Source: Molossus alvarezi (lineage: Eukaryota > Chordata > Mammalia > Chiroptera > Molossidae). From it: a stretch of DNA of 64,000 nt. The notes under the pieces were generated by a model, which was not told the origin of the DNA, did no database searches, and saw only the letters and a list, made by a program, of their open reading frames with translations. Position 1 is the stretch's first letter. Each line of letters starts with the position of its first letter. Made by a program: the position numbers and the translations under genes. Where the stretch lies: the NCBI GenBank assembly GCA_037176705.1, contig CM073898.1, positions 36,831,488 through 36,895,487 of the forward strand, read 5' to 3'. Shown one piece after another: positions 34,801-46,344 of the stretch.

Positions 34801-35820
34801 CAAACTAAAAAGCTTCTGCACAGCAAAAGAAATAAGCATTAAAATGGAAAGGGAACTATATGAGAGAGCATAATTGCCAACGACACATCAGACAAGGGGT
34901 TAATTTCCAAAATATATAGAGTACTCATACAACTCAACAAAAGGAGACAAGTAATCCAATTAAAAGGGGCAGAGAATCTAAGTAGATCCCTCTATAAACA
35001 GGACATACAGATTGCCAAGAGACATGAAAAAATGCTCAACATCACTAATCATCAGAGAGATGCAAAATAAAACGACTATGAAGTATTACCTCACACCTGC
35101 CTGAGTGGCTGCTATCAACAAATCATCAAACAACAAGTGCTGGCGAGGGTGTGGAGAAAAAGGGACTCTAGTACACTGCTGGTGGGAATGCAGACTGGTG
35201 CAGCCACTATGGGAAACACTATTGTGTTTCCTCAAAAAAATTAAAAATTAAACTGCCATTTGACCCAGTGATCCCACTTCTAGGAATATATTCTAAGAAA
35301 CCTGAAACAACAATCAGAAAGAATATATGTACCACTATATTCACAGCAGCACTATTTACAATAGCTAAGATCTGGAAACAGCCCAAGTGTCCATTAATAG
35401 ATGAGTGGTTTAAAGAGCAGTGGTACATCTATACAATGAAATACTATGCAGCTGTAAGAAAGAAAGATCTCTTATCCTTTGAGATGATGTGGAGGAACCT
35501 GGAGAATATTATGCTAAGCGAAATAAACCAATCGGAGAAAGACAAATATCACATGATCTCACTTATTTGTGCAATGTAATGAACAAAATAAGCTGATGAA
35601 CAAAATAGACCCATAGACATGAAAAGGGGTACAGTTCAGACTGACAAATCTCAGAGGAAGGGGGTAGGGGATAGAGAAGAAATAAACCAAGAACTTATAT
35701 GCATATATGCATAACCAATGAACATAGAAAACAATGCTGTGGGGGAGGGATTAGGAAGAGGGTGTTTGGGGAGAAAAAGGAGAAACATCTGTAACAAAAA
35801 TAAATTAATAATAATAAAAA
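34801..35820 (+). mobile_element. 5'-truncated L1 insertion (1 kb)
   Basis: Begins within the ORF2 C-terminal part and ends with the lineage-typical 3'UTR and A-rich tail. The duplication aagaatgtgtggcaacc (34740-34756) recurs as aagaatgtgtgacaacc at 35821-35837, a match of 16 of 17. The ORF2 tail is open at 35268-35579 ([42 protein letters not shown]), but upstream frames are broken. Confidence 0.93.
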
Positions 35821-35859
35821 AAGAATGTGTGACAACCATTCATTTCTTCAACAAAGACT

Positions 35860-36200
35860 TACTATTTTCCTGGCAATATTCTAAGTATTGAGAATAACAG
35901 CATAGGCAAGACTCTTGCTTCCATAGAGTTTCCTTTTAGTACAAATGGGGAGATTAAAAATAAATTAAAGGCTAAGAAGAAAATTAAGCACGTACCAGAA
36001 AGTACTGTTCACTCTGCATTGGCTGATCAGGAAAGGGCTGAGTGATGAAATCTAAGCTAACTGATAAGATAAAGTCAGTCAGGGGAAAATGTGGGTGCCA
36101 ACATTCTGGACAAAAGGAATATTAAGTACATAAGCACTGAGGGGGAAAGAGCTCAGTGTGTCAAGACACAGGAAGAAGTTTGGCGAGGCTACAGCACAAT
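35860..36200 (+). repeat. Possible ancient interspersed repeat
   Basis: Same word order as the relic at 12010-12380 (…caatattctaagtattgagaataac … cattctggacaaaaggaat … ggaagaagtttgg). Probably a mammalian-wide repeat of L2-like type; the family is not secure. Confidence 0.4.
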
Positions 36201-36558
36201 GGAGAAGAAAGAATAGGAGGAAGTATGGTTTAACATCTAGATGGGATGGCCCCTCTCTGACTTCGAATATTATTGCAGATTATGACATTTTATTCTTTTC
36301 CCTTTCCAGCTTTTGAAATTTGTTTATAGAACTGACTTCTCTCACATCTTCTGAATGTAGTTCATAACACTAATTCTGGGAATAATTATACAATGGTACA
36401 AAAATCATAAAGGTTATATATTTATTCTAAAGTGACTTAGAAATAAAGGTCAAATAATATTTGAGACTCCAGATGTTTGTTTTATTTCTCTGCTCTCAGT
36501 TTTAGACAGCACTATGTCTTCTCTGCTATATCGTAAACATGAGTCATTGAACCTTTAC

Positions 36559-36784
36559 CAGTGGTTCTCAACCTTCCTAATGCTGTGGCCCTTTAATACA
36601 GTTCCTCATGTTGTGGTAACCCCCAACCATAAAATTATTTTTATTGCTACTTCATAACTGTAATTTTGCTATTGTTATGAATTGCCATCAGAAATATGTG
36701 TTTTCTGGTGGTCTTAGGCGACCTCTGTGAAAGAGGCTTGTTTGACCCCCAAAGGGGTCGTGACCCACAGGTTGAGAACTGCTG
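36559..36784 (+). mobile_element. SPIN-like hAT MITE
   Basis: 226 bp with hAT ends CAGTGGTTCTCAACC and GGTTGAGAACTGCTG. The interior holds 'ttaatacagttcctcatgttgtgg', 'aaccataaaattattttta', 'gtcttaggcgacc' and 'ccaaaggggtcgtgaccc', characteristic of SPIN non-autonomous elements. No transposase coding is present. Flanking 8-mers match only roughly (cctttac(c) / cctagacc). It interrupts a MIR. Confidence 0.88.
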
Positions 36785-36892
36785 CCTAGACCCTCAATTT
36801 TCTTATCAGTTCAATGAAGATAATAACCCGTGTAATAGCAACTGGGCTGTCATGACATGAGATTTGAGTGAGATAGTGGATGTGAAAGAACT

Positions 36893-36895
<3 letters not shown>
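36785..36895 (+). repeat. MIR fragment, split by SPIN and VES insertions
   Basis: 'ccctcaattttcttatcagttcaatgaagataataa … gagatttgagtgagatagtggatgtgaaagaactt' matches the MIR core in order. It continues as 'aaagaactttaaagagctgg' after the SINE (37344-37372). The left end reaches back across the SPIN to about 36540. Confidence 0.65.
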
Positions 36896-36924
<29 letters not shown>

Positions 36925-37130
36925 TCCTCACCCGAGGACATTTTTCTATTTTTTTGTTCAGATAGAGTAGGAGGGAGAGAGAAGAAGGAGAAGGAGAAGG
37001 AGAAGGAGAAGGAGAAGGAGAAGGAGAAGGAGAAGGAGAAGGAGAAGGAGAAGGAGAAGGAGAAGGAGAAGGAGAAGGAGAAGGAGAAGGAGAAGAAGAA
37101 GAAGAAGAAGAAGAAGAAGAAGAAGAAGAA

Positions 37131-37163
<33 letters not shown>

Positions 37164-37343
37164 AGAGAAAGAGAGAGAGAAACATCGACGTGAAAGGGAC
37201 ACATCGAGTGGTTGCCACCCGCACGACCAACCAGGGCCGGAGACAAACTGTAACTGAGGTACATGCCCTTAGCGGGAACCGAACCCAGGTCTCTCTGGAC
37301 TGCAGGTCAATGCTCTAACCGCTGAGCCAAACCAGCCAGGGCA
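36896..37343 (-). mobile_element. VES SINE with an expanded purine tract
   Basis: Minus-strand VES with an A-tail grown into (TTTA)n at 36896-36925, the terminal hairpin at about 36926-36940 and the tRNA-like head at 37260-37343. The 18-bp duplication ggatgtgaaagaacttta (36878-36895; 37344-37361) is perfect. Its body has expanded so that the SINE is about 450 bp instead of about 260. Confidence 0.94.
36969..37182. repeat. 214-nt uninterrupted polypurine tract
   Basis: Every base on the plus strand from 36969 to 37182 is A or G: mainly (GGAGAA)n to about 37092, then (GAA)n to about 37152, then mixed GA. It arose inside the CT-rich body of the VES. Mirror symmetry and length favour H-DNA (triplex) formation. 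Open frames across it are artefacts of the repeat. Confidence 0.97.
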
Positions 37344-37504
37344 GGATGTGAAAGAACTTTAAAGAGCTGGAAGCCCTAAACCTAGAATGAGAAACTGGAA
37401 TTTAAGTGGAAAATGCTAATCTGTATAAACCTTCTGTGAAATACGAATTCGGGATCTTGTCTCTTCTCATTAGTAGACTATTCTAACTGTCAATGAAATC
37501 ACCA

Positions 37505-37975
37505 TCTGTGTTAGTTTCCTATTGCTGCTCTAATAGATTACCACAAATTTAGTGCTTTAAAAGAATACAAATTTATTTTCTAACAGTTCTGGAGGTGAGA
37601 AGTCAGAATTTTATCTCACTGAGCTAAAAATCAACGTATTGGCAGGGTTGCATTCCCTCTAGAGGCTATGATGGAGAACATGTGTCTTGGTCTTTTTCAG
37701 CTTTCAGAGGCTGCTTGAATGCCTTGGCTCATGGGGCTATTCCTCCCATCTTCAAAATGAGCAACATTGAACTGAGTCTTCCCCATGCAGCCATCCCTCT
37801 GGTTCTCTCTTCTCTCTTCCACTTCAAATTATTTTTGTCATTGCATCGGGCCCACCCAGATAACCCAGAATCAACTTTCCATCTCCAGATCTTCTGATGA
37901 GCAACCTTAATTCTAGCTCCAATACTATTTCTCTGTTTCTGTGTAACCTAACATAGTCTTAGATTCTCAGGATTA
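37505..37975 (-). repeat. Ancient LTR relic, antisense
   Basis: 'tgtgttagtttcctattgctgctctaatagattaccacaaattt', 'acagttctggaggtgagaagtc', 'ttggcagggttgcattccctctagaggct' is a very common mammalian repeat read in antisense, related to the relic at 11365-11740. It has no internal coding region. Confidence 0.6.
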
Positions 37976-37979
37976 AAAT

Positions 37980-39510
37980 ATAGAAATTCTTTAAAAACTA
38001 GTATTGTGCCGATTATACTTCTCTAGAATGGTTTATTAAGGAATTCTTAGTTAGACAGTCATGGATACCATAATGACGATTTTTAAATAGTAGTGAGTAG
38101 CTAAGGCTTCGATGTCTAGGGAAGAGAATATTTGATATAATTTTTGAAGAGAATATTTGGCACATTCACACAGAGAAAGAATCTGTCCCAAGGGGAGAAG
38201 GAAACAGTCAGTTCCCCATGGGTTCTAGCTCAATCTATACAAATAATAGCACAAACCTTTCAGTGTTTAGATCTTTGGAAGAAAGAACATGTAAGATGAG
38301 AATAAAAACACCTGGAATCCACCAATCGGAGGTTTGTTTCTATAGCATTTCCAGTCCTAGTTTCTTTCTTTTGGACAACAGACCTTTAGCTCCAACTCAG
38401 TCAAGTTCTGCTGTTTTCTAAATATCTTCTTATTGTTTATCTAAGAATTCTTCCTATTGGCTTTTATGTAAGAGTTTATTATAAAAAATATTTTGGACCA
38501 TAATGTCTACGGTTGCTTTGCCTGTGTTAACATATAGTCATGGCAAATAAAAACTCAACCTAATGTCAAGACTGTGACAGACCAGGAACTTGAGTGTAAC
38601 GTATGATCTGTGCATAACTAAAATTTATTAAAATTATCAGCATCAAATATTAATCATGAGCACACTACCCATGGTGCTTCTATATTAGGCAATGAAGATA
38701 AATGGTTATGAGACATGGTTTCTACTCTTAAAGGCTTGACAAACTCTTTGGGGTGACAGGATCCATACATAAAATGATGAGTAAAAATGCAGGGCAAAAT
38801 GCCATGAGAGCGGTTGAGGCAATGGATGCTACTGAATTTCAGAGAAGGAAAAAAATAAATAAATAACTGAAAGAGGGAACATTTATTGCAGGCTTTATGG
38901 AGCTTGAATTCAGTTCGCCTTACACAAGTATAGAGAACAAATAGGTCATTCCAGACAAGGAGGATACAGTTAAAGGGAGCAAAGTCACACAGGTAAAATC
39001 ATACATGATTTTTCTGAGGAACAATGAAAAATCTATTTTGGCTGGCACAGGTGATTTGTGTGGAGAATAGGGTGAGGTCAACTTGAAGCTTGACTGCACA
39101 AGACTCTCTGTATCTTGGTGATTGGGTTGATCCTTGAACTTAGACAAGAGGCAAGAGCTTTGATTAAGGGGATATCAGTGTGAAGAGCCGGTGCAGGAAA
39201 ACCAGAATGCATTAGTGAGAGTGTGTCAGTACATGGTTGTAGCTCTGATTATTTCATTATCCACATTATTATCGCTATTTGTTTACCTATACCTATATTG
39301 GTACTTACAAATATATATATATTTGTATAATTTTATCTATTTTATCCACAAATTAACAAGCCCTCTGGTCCAAAGAATGATGCTGTTTTTTGTTTGTTTG
39401 TTTTATGAAGCTGAACTATGGCACCAATAAGGTACTAGGAAAAAACATTGGCTTTCAATGTGTTTGTGTATTTTCTAATATTGCTACAGTTGAGAACTGT
39501 AAAAGCAATG
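37980..39510. other. Mostly single-copy; possible old repeat at 38690-39180
   Basis: No gene was seen. The stretch at 38690-39180 has words ('ccagacaaggaggatacag', 'ttctactcttaaaggcttga') like the old repeats at 12010 and 35860, but is strongly decayed. Confidence 0.35.
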
Positions 39511-39515
39511 CCTCC

Positions 39516-39981
39516 TTAAGCTGACTGCCTTCCTAAGAAAAACAAATACTCCTCCAGTGAATACATTTCCGTGAACACCTGTCTCTGGGGAGCAAGTGGC
39601 AAAGCTATCTCCTTAGCGCCAAGTTTGAGTGGGCTGCCCCCCACACTCCCCTCCTCCGAATCCACGCTCCTCGCCATCCTCGTCGTGCTGATGCCGTTGT
39701 GTTGTGTGGGTGCGCGGGTGGGAGCCCTGATACCACAAAACGCCTTCCGCTCTGGGGATTTGGCTCCGGAAGATGGGAATGTGGCTCGAAGACTGACACT
39801 CGACGGTGATCGATCACACACCCTGAAATGGATATTGCCAATGAACAAACAGGCACTCGAAAAGCTAAAGCACTCCCAGTGCTCTGAGTTTGTCTTCCCT
39901 TCAAATTCAAGGAGGGTTATTTGGTTCTTACATGTGGCTCCTCTCACCAGGACTGATGACAAACTATATACACAGAGTTAA
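39516..39981. other. CpG cluster with opposing open frames
   Basis: A local CpG-rich block (densest at 39640-39815) in otherwise CpG-poor DNA. It contains a CCGGAAG ETS-type site near 39765 and is open on both strands (plus 39571-39981, 136 codons; minus 39516-39962, 148 codons). Neither translation contains a domain I recognise. It may be an unmethylated promoter-like island, a first exon or an old processed copy. Confidence 0.35.
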
Positions 39982-39984
39982 AGG

Positions 39985-42900
39985 ATCAGTAAATGTAGTC
40001 ACGAAAATATTCATATAAGAGACATTTTATTTCCAGTTCAAAACAAAAGTTCTTATGCTTTACACTTGGTGCTAAGATATAGATTTTAAATAATAGTGTC
40101 CCACTATATCTATATCGATTTTAGGCTACACAGGGTACTTTTTACATACCTAAAATCATCAAAATAAACCTGTGGATTAGACAGTGAAGGTTTCATTAGT
40201 TTTGTTTTATAAATAAGAAAAACAATCACAAAGAGCCAATGACTCAGCAAGTTCATGTGGTCATTTTATAAAATTATATTAAAATAGATGAGTACACAGA
40301 CTGTGGATTTTAACATACCTCTGTAGGAGTCCAGGTGTTTCCGTCAGAGTTTATTAAGATGCACAACAGTTTCTATAAACCCAAATACCACCCCAGGCAA
40401 CCCTAGATTAATTTCTCCAAAAATACTGGGAAGCAGACAGAGAGGAATTGATAGAGTTGTAGGAAATATGATCTTCTTGAAAGAGTTTCCCACCCTACCC
40501 CACCCCCAACTGCTGCCACCACCACCCCAAACCAACTGAGAGTGATGTCTGAGAGAATAGTTTGTAGAGATTGAAGGTAACCTCAAAATGAAAAGGCAGA
40601 CTCTGTACTCTTGGCAGGGAGGTCACCAAGCAGAGGTTTACAGGCCTACTTTGGAGTTGTTCTTGGTGGAGTCATGGGGGCAGAAGGGAGATAGTGATAG
40701 CGTTGTTACCAGAACTTGAAGGGTGTTTCCAGAAATGTAGGGCCATGTATATAGATAGAGTGTGGAACCTGTTACTCAGCTGGAGATTTCTAAAGATGGG
40801 AGTCTTGAGGGGGTGGATCTCTGCATAGGTCCTATGGGGAATATAGTATAGTGGCCCAGGGAAAAGAGTTCCCCATACCCCTTGGAAGGTGTAGAAAAGG
40901 AACCTAGTTGCCCCCAATCCTCCATGTAGGGGAGCACAGAGTATGGGGAGATGAAGGCAATGTGGGAGACACTGGTGTACAGCAAATCATGCCCCTCTTT
41001 AGTCCACAGCATAGAGTTGAGGCTGGACTATGGCTGGCAGATAAGGGCTGAATTTCTTAAATTCTTTTGCAGCTAACCAGGCAACTAAGCTCTTGTCAAT
41101 AAACTGTAAGCCGAAGGGAGGTACATCTCTGCCTCACTTCCTTAAGAGGAAATTTCTGAGACTAGTCCTTCATTTGTTCCCTACTAATTGCTTGATGGCA
41201 GTGACCATGAACACATGAACCTAAGTCATGTCAACATTGATGGCACACCAACCTTTGACTAAATGACTGCAGAGCTGACTTGTAACACTCACAGTGGACT
41301 GCACTGGACCACTGTGCAAGAGGGAAATAAACTTTTGTTTTGTTGGAACGATTGAATTTTGAGGTTTCTTCAGTAGAGCACTTTTTAGCAAGCATCCTTT
41401 CTAATCCAGACATCATAAATTGTGGGTCAAAAATCTGACACGATAATTGGGCTACTGGCAGGACACAAAGCCGACATAACTAAGCTAGTTGTTCAAAGTG
41501 ATACATACTTTGGTGATTTTAGCACAGTGCCTCCACTTATGAAATTGAGCAACTGAGATACACGTATTTTTGAATATTCAAATATGCTTTCACCTTCAGT
41601 TGACAAGATTATTATAAACTATCTGAAACTCTTGAGTGCATACATATGCTAAGTGCTGACTTGGTTTGCTCCACAAGGTTCTGGAGAATTCCAGGAGCGG
41701 AGCAGGGAGGAGAATGAAAATCTCCAGGGAAGATACCACTCATTAAACTGAGATTTTGTGTTTGCAGAGCCAAGACATAGCTATGGGGGAATACCACTGA
41801 GGAACATTAAAGAAACAACAGGCTGACTAATAATAAGAATTTCCATCCAAATCCATCTACCAAATCAAGTGAATCTGCAATAAATATAAACCCACATGCA
41901 GTAGTCTCTCTCCAGGGAAATCTAGCATTTTCCCACCAGACAGGATTGTTCTGCAGAGCAGCAGTTTTATAGTGAGGGTGACAGCTTGTCTATCTTTGCC
42001 TGCTGGGATCAGATCAGAATGTCAGCTATGCTACCAGTCAAGGCTCCTCTTCAGACTAACTGCAGTGACAATTTACAGAAAGAAAACAGTCTCTCAGTCA
42101 TACTATCCAAGGGCAGGACACTAAGAATAAGTTCAGCCAATGCAAATGAGATGGGACATTTCTCAACACACGGTTAAGAAACTTTTAAAATTCAAAGTTC
42201 CAAAGAAGCACACAATGTCAAGAGCGTCTTTCATAACAACATACTCTGAGCTGAATTAGTGATTTCTTTAAGAATAATTTGTTGTCTTATTACTTCGCCA
42301 GAGATAGTGAACCATTAACTGAGCTGTCACTACTTTCCTGAAGTCTTACAGGTATAAAATTGTTCTGTACATCAACCAAGGGTCTCTTTTTGTCTAAACA
42401 TAATAATGATAGCAATAAATAATAGTAATTATTTCAATGTTTGATAATTAATTGTTATTGAAATGACGATGGATGGCTCAGTTGGTTTTCTACGTTATTG
42501 ATATCCACAAAACAGTTTCTCCCCTATGATTATCCTGAGAATAATAATATATTTTAAGTTTTCTAGATTGAACATTTCATTAAAGCATTTATATTGTCAT
42601 ATATTGTATGTTAGTAGCCAAAGGGCTTGACTTTTGTTCACTATTCCAGAGAGTAAAATAAAAATAAATACAATAAAATACAACTTAACTGAAAAACCCT
42701 TTCATCCAACTCACATCATTAACCCAAGTAAAATATTCAGTTAGGAGGAAACCAAATTATGTTAATTCATTTGCTGTGACAGTGGTACAAAGGTGTTAGG
42801 TTATGATTCTCTGTAGATTCTTAGTTAATTTGCCAGAGACATATATATCCACCATGAACTTGAAACAGCATTACAATTTAGTTTGGTTGGTTTGTTTTTT

Positions 42901-43790
42901 TGCACTTTGTTTTTTATAATCTCTTGGATAAGATGTTTATCTTATGCAATAGCAAACATCAGTCTCCTTTAAATAATACAAAATCATCCATCATATAAAC
43001 TTTTTCCACAAGTAACACTATGAAGTAAAACCATTTTTACTAAGATAGTAAAGTGGATCTTTTGCGTACTGATAATCTATTAATTCCCCCAAGTCACTGA
43101 GTTGTGTTCTTGTTAAACAAGATTGTGGACAAAAAGATAGACCTCAACCAGAAGCACAGCTCACCAGAGATTACGTATAAGGAAGACTGTGTTTAATTCT
43201 GGAGAAATGTATTGGTGTATGTCAGTATACTGTAATACAAAGGCACTAGCTACTGGAAGCAGGAATATTTAGAATATTCACTTAACTTGTTAAATTTTCA
43301 GCAGTATTCCTGAGCAAAATAAGGAACAGGATCAGACTTTTTCAAGACAAAAGAAAAGAAGTTTATTGGGATGATTTGACATTTTATAAGGCTATAATAT
43401 TTTATATGTATTTATACTATCCTTACTTGTGTATCTTATTCTTATCTGACATTGATAATGGTAAACTATTCAGGGTGAGTGAGTTATATGGATTAAAAGG
43501 GAGCAGAAAAAAAGAAAAAAACATCTAGGCAATAGCACAATAACAAGAACAAAAGGAGTTGTGAAATTGCCTAAATTTAGTCCTTAGATTTTGCAAATGT
43601 AAATATTACTAAGCATTTTTGTTCTTAATGTTTCATTTTTACAAAGCTCCTAGAAGAGCGTTAGTATATATCATTGGTTTACATATTTTAAGCATTTTTA
43701 TTGAAGTAATTTTTTTTTTCATTTAGAAAAAACATTAACAATAAAATGAAGCATCTCTAATCCTGTCACTTTGATTCAGACTTTTGCCTG
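39985..43790. other. Mostly single-copy; LTR-like decay at about 41070-41410
   Basis: No exon was recognised. At 41070-41410 words such as 'aaataaacttttgttttgttgg' after a 'gtgaccatgaacac' segment suggest an old LTR-type relic (low certainty). The rest, including very AT-rich 42400-43100, shows nothing that can be supported. Confidence 0.35.
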
Positions 43791-43794
43791 AACT

Positions 43795-44160
43795 CTGTTA
43801 GAAGGGGACCCTTTCTCCCGGTTTCCTAGAGAAGCGATTTAACCAGCACACACTTCTGTCCTCTCTCTAGGCCTCCCCTCGCTTTGTCTCTGGAGAAGAA
43901 TGATCGCTTAATATAGGGAGAATAAGTTGCCATGTCAAACTCAGATACTCCCACCTCCAGGTATTGCTGCCCCTCTTGGGGGCGTAGGGCCGCGGCCCTG
44001 CTCCGGTGGGTAAATCTACTTAATCACGGAGTTCGGTTAACAGGCCCAGGGATGCCGATACTAAACCATGCCCTCCCACTGGGTCATCATCAACACTGAA
44101 AGGGCTTCCATCTACCACTTCTGGTTTGGATTTTCAACTTGTTCAGAGCCCTGGAAGACT
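43795..44160. other. Unassigned GC-rich segment
   Basis: Local GC/CpG peak, including ggccgcggccc around 43990-44000 and further CpGs to 44060, without recognisable transposon, known RNA gene or open frame. Checked by eye against U1, U2, U3, 5S, 7SK, 7SL, RNase P/MRP and Y RNAs without a match. Confidence 0.3.
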
Positions 44161-44344
44161 AAAGGAATGCCAATTATTTGGCCTCCTACAATACCTGAAT
44201 TCTTATCTATTTTTATAATAATAAGGACAAGTTTATAAATAATATATAAACAGGTAAGCTGGTCGTGACAGGCCAGAGTTTTATAATTAGCTCTGCTCTG
44301 TAATCCTAGTTAAATCACAGAAGCTCTACAGGCTTCTTTCTGCC

Positions 44345-44578
44345 TCTTCATATGGAAGTTAACAAACTTCTGTAAAGAGCCAATGAGTACACCTCAGTAC
44401 ACTGTAAACTTTTCGGGCTATGGAGTCTGTCACAACTCCTCACCCGTGTCTTTGTACTGAGAAAGCAGCCACAGGCAACACTAAAACCACTGGATGTGGC
44501 TGTGTTCCAATAAAACTTAGTTTTTCACATAAATATGTGACCTCCAGATTTGTCCTGTGGCCAAATTTAGATTCGTAG
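44345..44578 (+). mobile_element. hAT-Charlie MITE ('gggttggcaa' family)
   Basis: 'acttctgtaaagagccaatgag … cttttcgggctatggagtctgtcacaactcctcacc … aggcaacactaaaaccactggatgtggctgtgttccaataaaactta … tgtggccaaattt' follows the family consensus used for the element at 25675. The outermost ends are decayed. Confidence 0.8.
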
Positions 44579-44579
44579 A

Positions 44580-45815
44580 TAAAACTTTTACTTTATCCCT
44601 GAATATTTAGTTTTTCTTTATACATTGTATTAGTTTCTTTGATGTAGCTCAGTGAAATATGATATGTGAGGCCTAAGAAATTATATTGTAACATACAAGG
44701 TCCTGTTACTTCAAGAGAAATGAAATGACTTGGTCAAGGCTCTTCTATAAACAGTTCTGGATCTAGGTGAGAAATCCAAATCCAAGAAGTAGTTTGTGGT
44801 CTGCTCTGTCCATAGGCAGTGTTGGGCCCGAGATGGCTGACATTTCCAGGACAGGGTTAATAATTTCAGGAATCCCCCTCTTAGCTGACACGCTAAAAAA
44901 ATTAAATCTAATAATAGTGATGAAATGGAGCAACCCTACATTTTTCTGCTTCCCCAGATAAGGCTATCTGCTGGTTTTTGCCCAGAGAAGTCAAGTCTTT
45001 CCTTCTAAGTCCCTGTCCAAGTTCTTTTAGCTCACTCTGGTTTGAAGGGGAGGCTGGACAGAGGCTGGGAGCTACCAAAAAAATTAAAAATAAGTAAATA
45101 TATACATTAAAAATAAATCAATAAATATTGCACTGGACAAAGTTAAACAGGCAAGACAGGGTTTATTCAAGACTATTGCAGTAGAGGAGAAAGGCTTAAC
45201 TAACTCCACTGAAATAAAAAGCAAAGAGTTTTTAAGTTCTGAGGTGAGCTAGTTGGAAGACATTAGTGGGGAGGTTGGTCAATGGGATGAGTTGAGCACA
45301 TATGTTATTTCTAAGGCTCCAGGTGTTTACCGCTATGGTTAGGCCATCTGTATTTGCTAATCGATGCCCACTGATGTTAGGTTCCTAACTTCCTAGTGAA
45401 ACCGCAAGATGGGGGCTCTGTCTTGATGATCACACTTTGAAGAAATGGCTAACCGGTCCTTCAGAAAGACATTTCTGGTTTGTAAAACTGGCAAGAGGCT
45501 GGGAGATTTATATACATTTCAGAGAGGCAGAAAAGAATTTGCAATTACAAGTGTCTTAAAGTAAATGCTCTAAGAAAAGGGAGGTGAGGGCCTAGAGCTA
45601 GAAAAGCCCATCTGAAGTTTAAGAGAGTCTAAAGTCGAAGTCTAAGATAAAAAGAATATTAATCCTGTCTCACCTAGAGCCAGTCAATACTACCTGTATT
45701 CCATTACCTTAAGGGGAGTTATTAAAGAATTTTGCTACATATTTAACTGCCAATGGGTGAGGTTTTATACTTGTCTCTTGTTTATGTAAACAACTAAACA
45801 AATATATTTTATATT
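44580..45815. other. Single-copy region, nothing firm
   Basis: Only a weak MIR-like trace near 44680-44760. No gene was recognised. Confidence 0.4.
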
Positions 45816-45965
45816 TACTTCTGGCAATAATTCAATAAGTTGGTATTATTATCTCCATTTTCCAAAAAAACAAAACTGACAAAGATCAGGCAGTATCCCA
45901 AGGCCACAGAGATAAGTGGAAGAATCAAAATTTTAACCCAGATCTAATTTTCTATCTTTTCTCTT
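45815..45965 (-). repeat. MIR SINE fragment
   Basis: 'ggtattattatctccattttcc … gatcaggcagtatcccaaggccacagagataagtgg … ttttaacccagatct' is the antisense MIR order. Confidence 0.7.
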
Positions 45966-46119
45966 CACTTAAACTAAACTTTTTCTCAAAAAGAAATTTT
46001 AAACTTGGGTTTTTCTATAACACAAAGAAAAATAATACCCATGATATAAAGTCAATATTCTCTAGCTCTTCTGAGGAGGATTTGGAGCTGTTATGGAAAT
46101 CATAGCTCTGTTCTAGAGA

Positions 46120-46340
46120 ATGAATTTCTGAACCAGGGCACTATTGATATTTTGGGTCACACATTTGGGTCAGTTGTTGTGGGAGTCGTTCTGTCCTGTG
46201 TACTGTAGGATGTTTAGCAGGATCCCTGACATCTACCAACTAGGTGCCTATAGCACTCCGACATCGTGACAAGAAATGTCTGTAGACATTATCAAATGTC
46301 CCCTTGGAGGGCAAACTATCCTCTGTTGAGAGTTATTGGT
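46120..46340 (-). mobile_element. hAT-type MITE relic
   Basis: Antisense copy of the family seen at 60845-61065: 'actattgatattttgggtca', 'gtcctgtgtactgtaggatgtttagcaggatccctg', 'aagaaatgtctgtagacattatcaaatgtccccttgg'. A common mammalian MITE with decayed inverted ends. Confidence 0.75.
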
Positions 46341-46344
46341 TTAA

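Noticed and set aside
36917..37264. Three overlapping open frames coding poly-Ser/Pro, poly-Phe and poly-Leu
   Set aside because: All three are readings of the same purine repeat inside a VES SINE.
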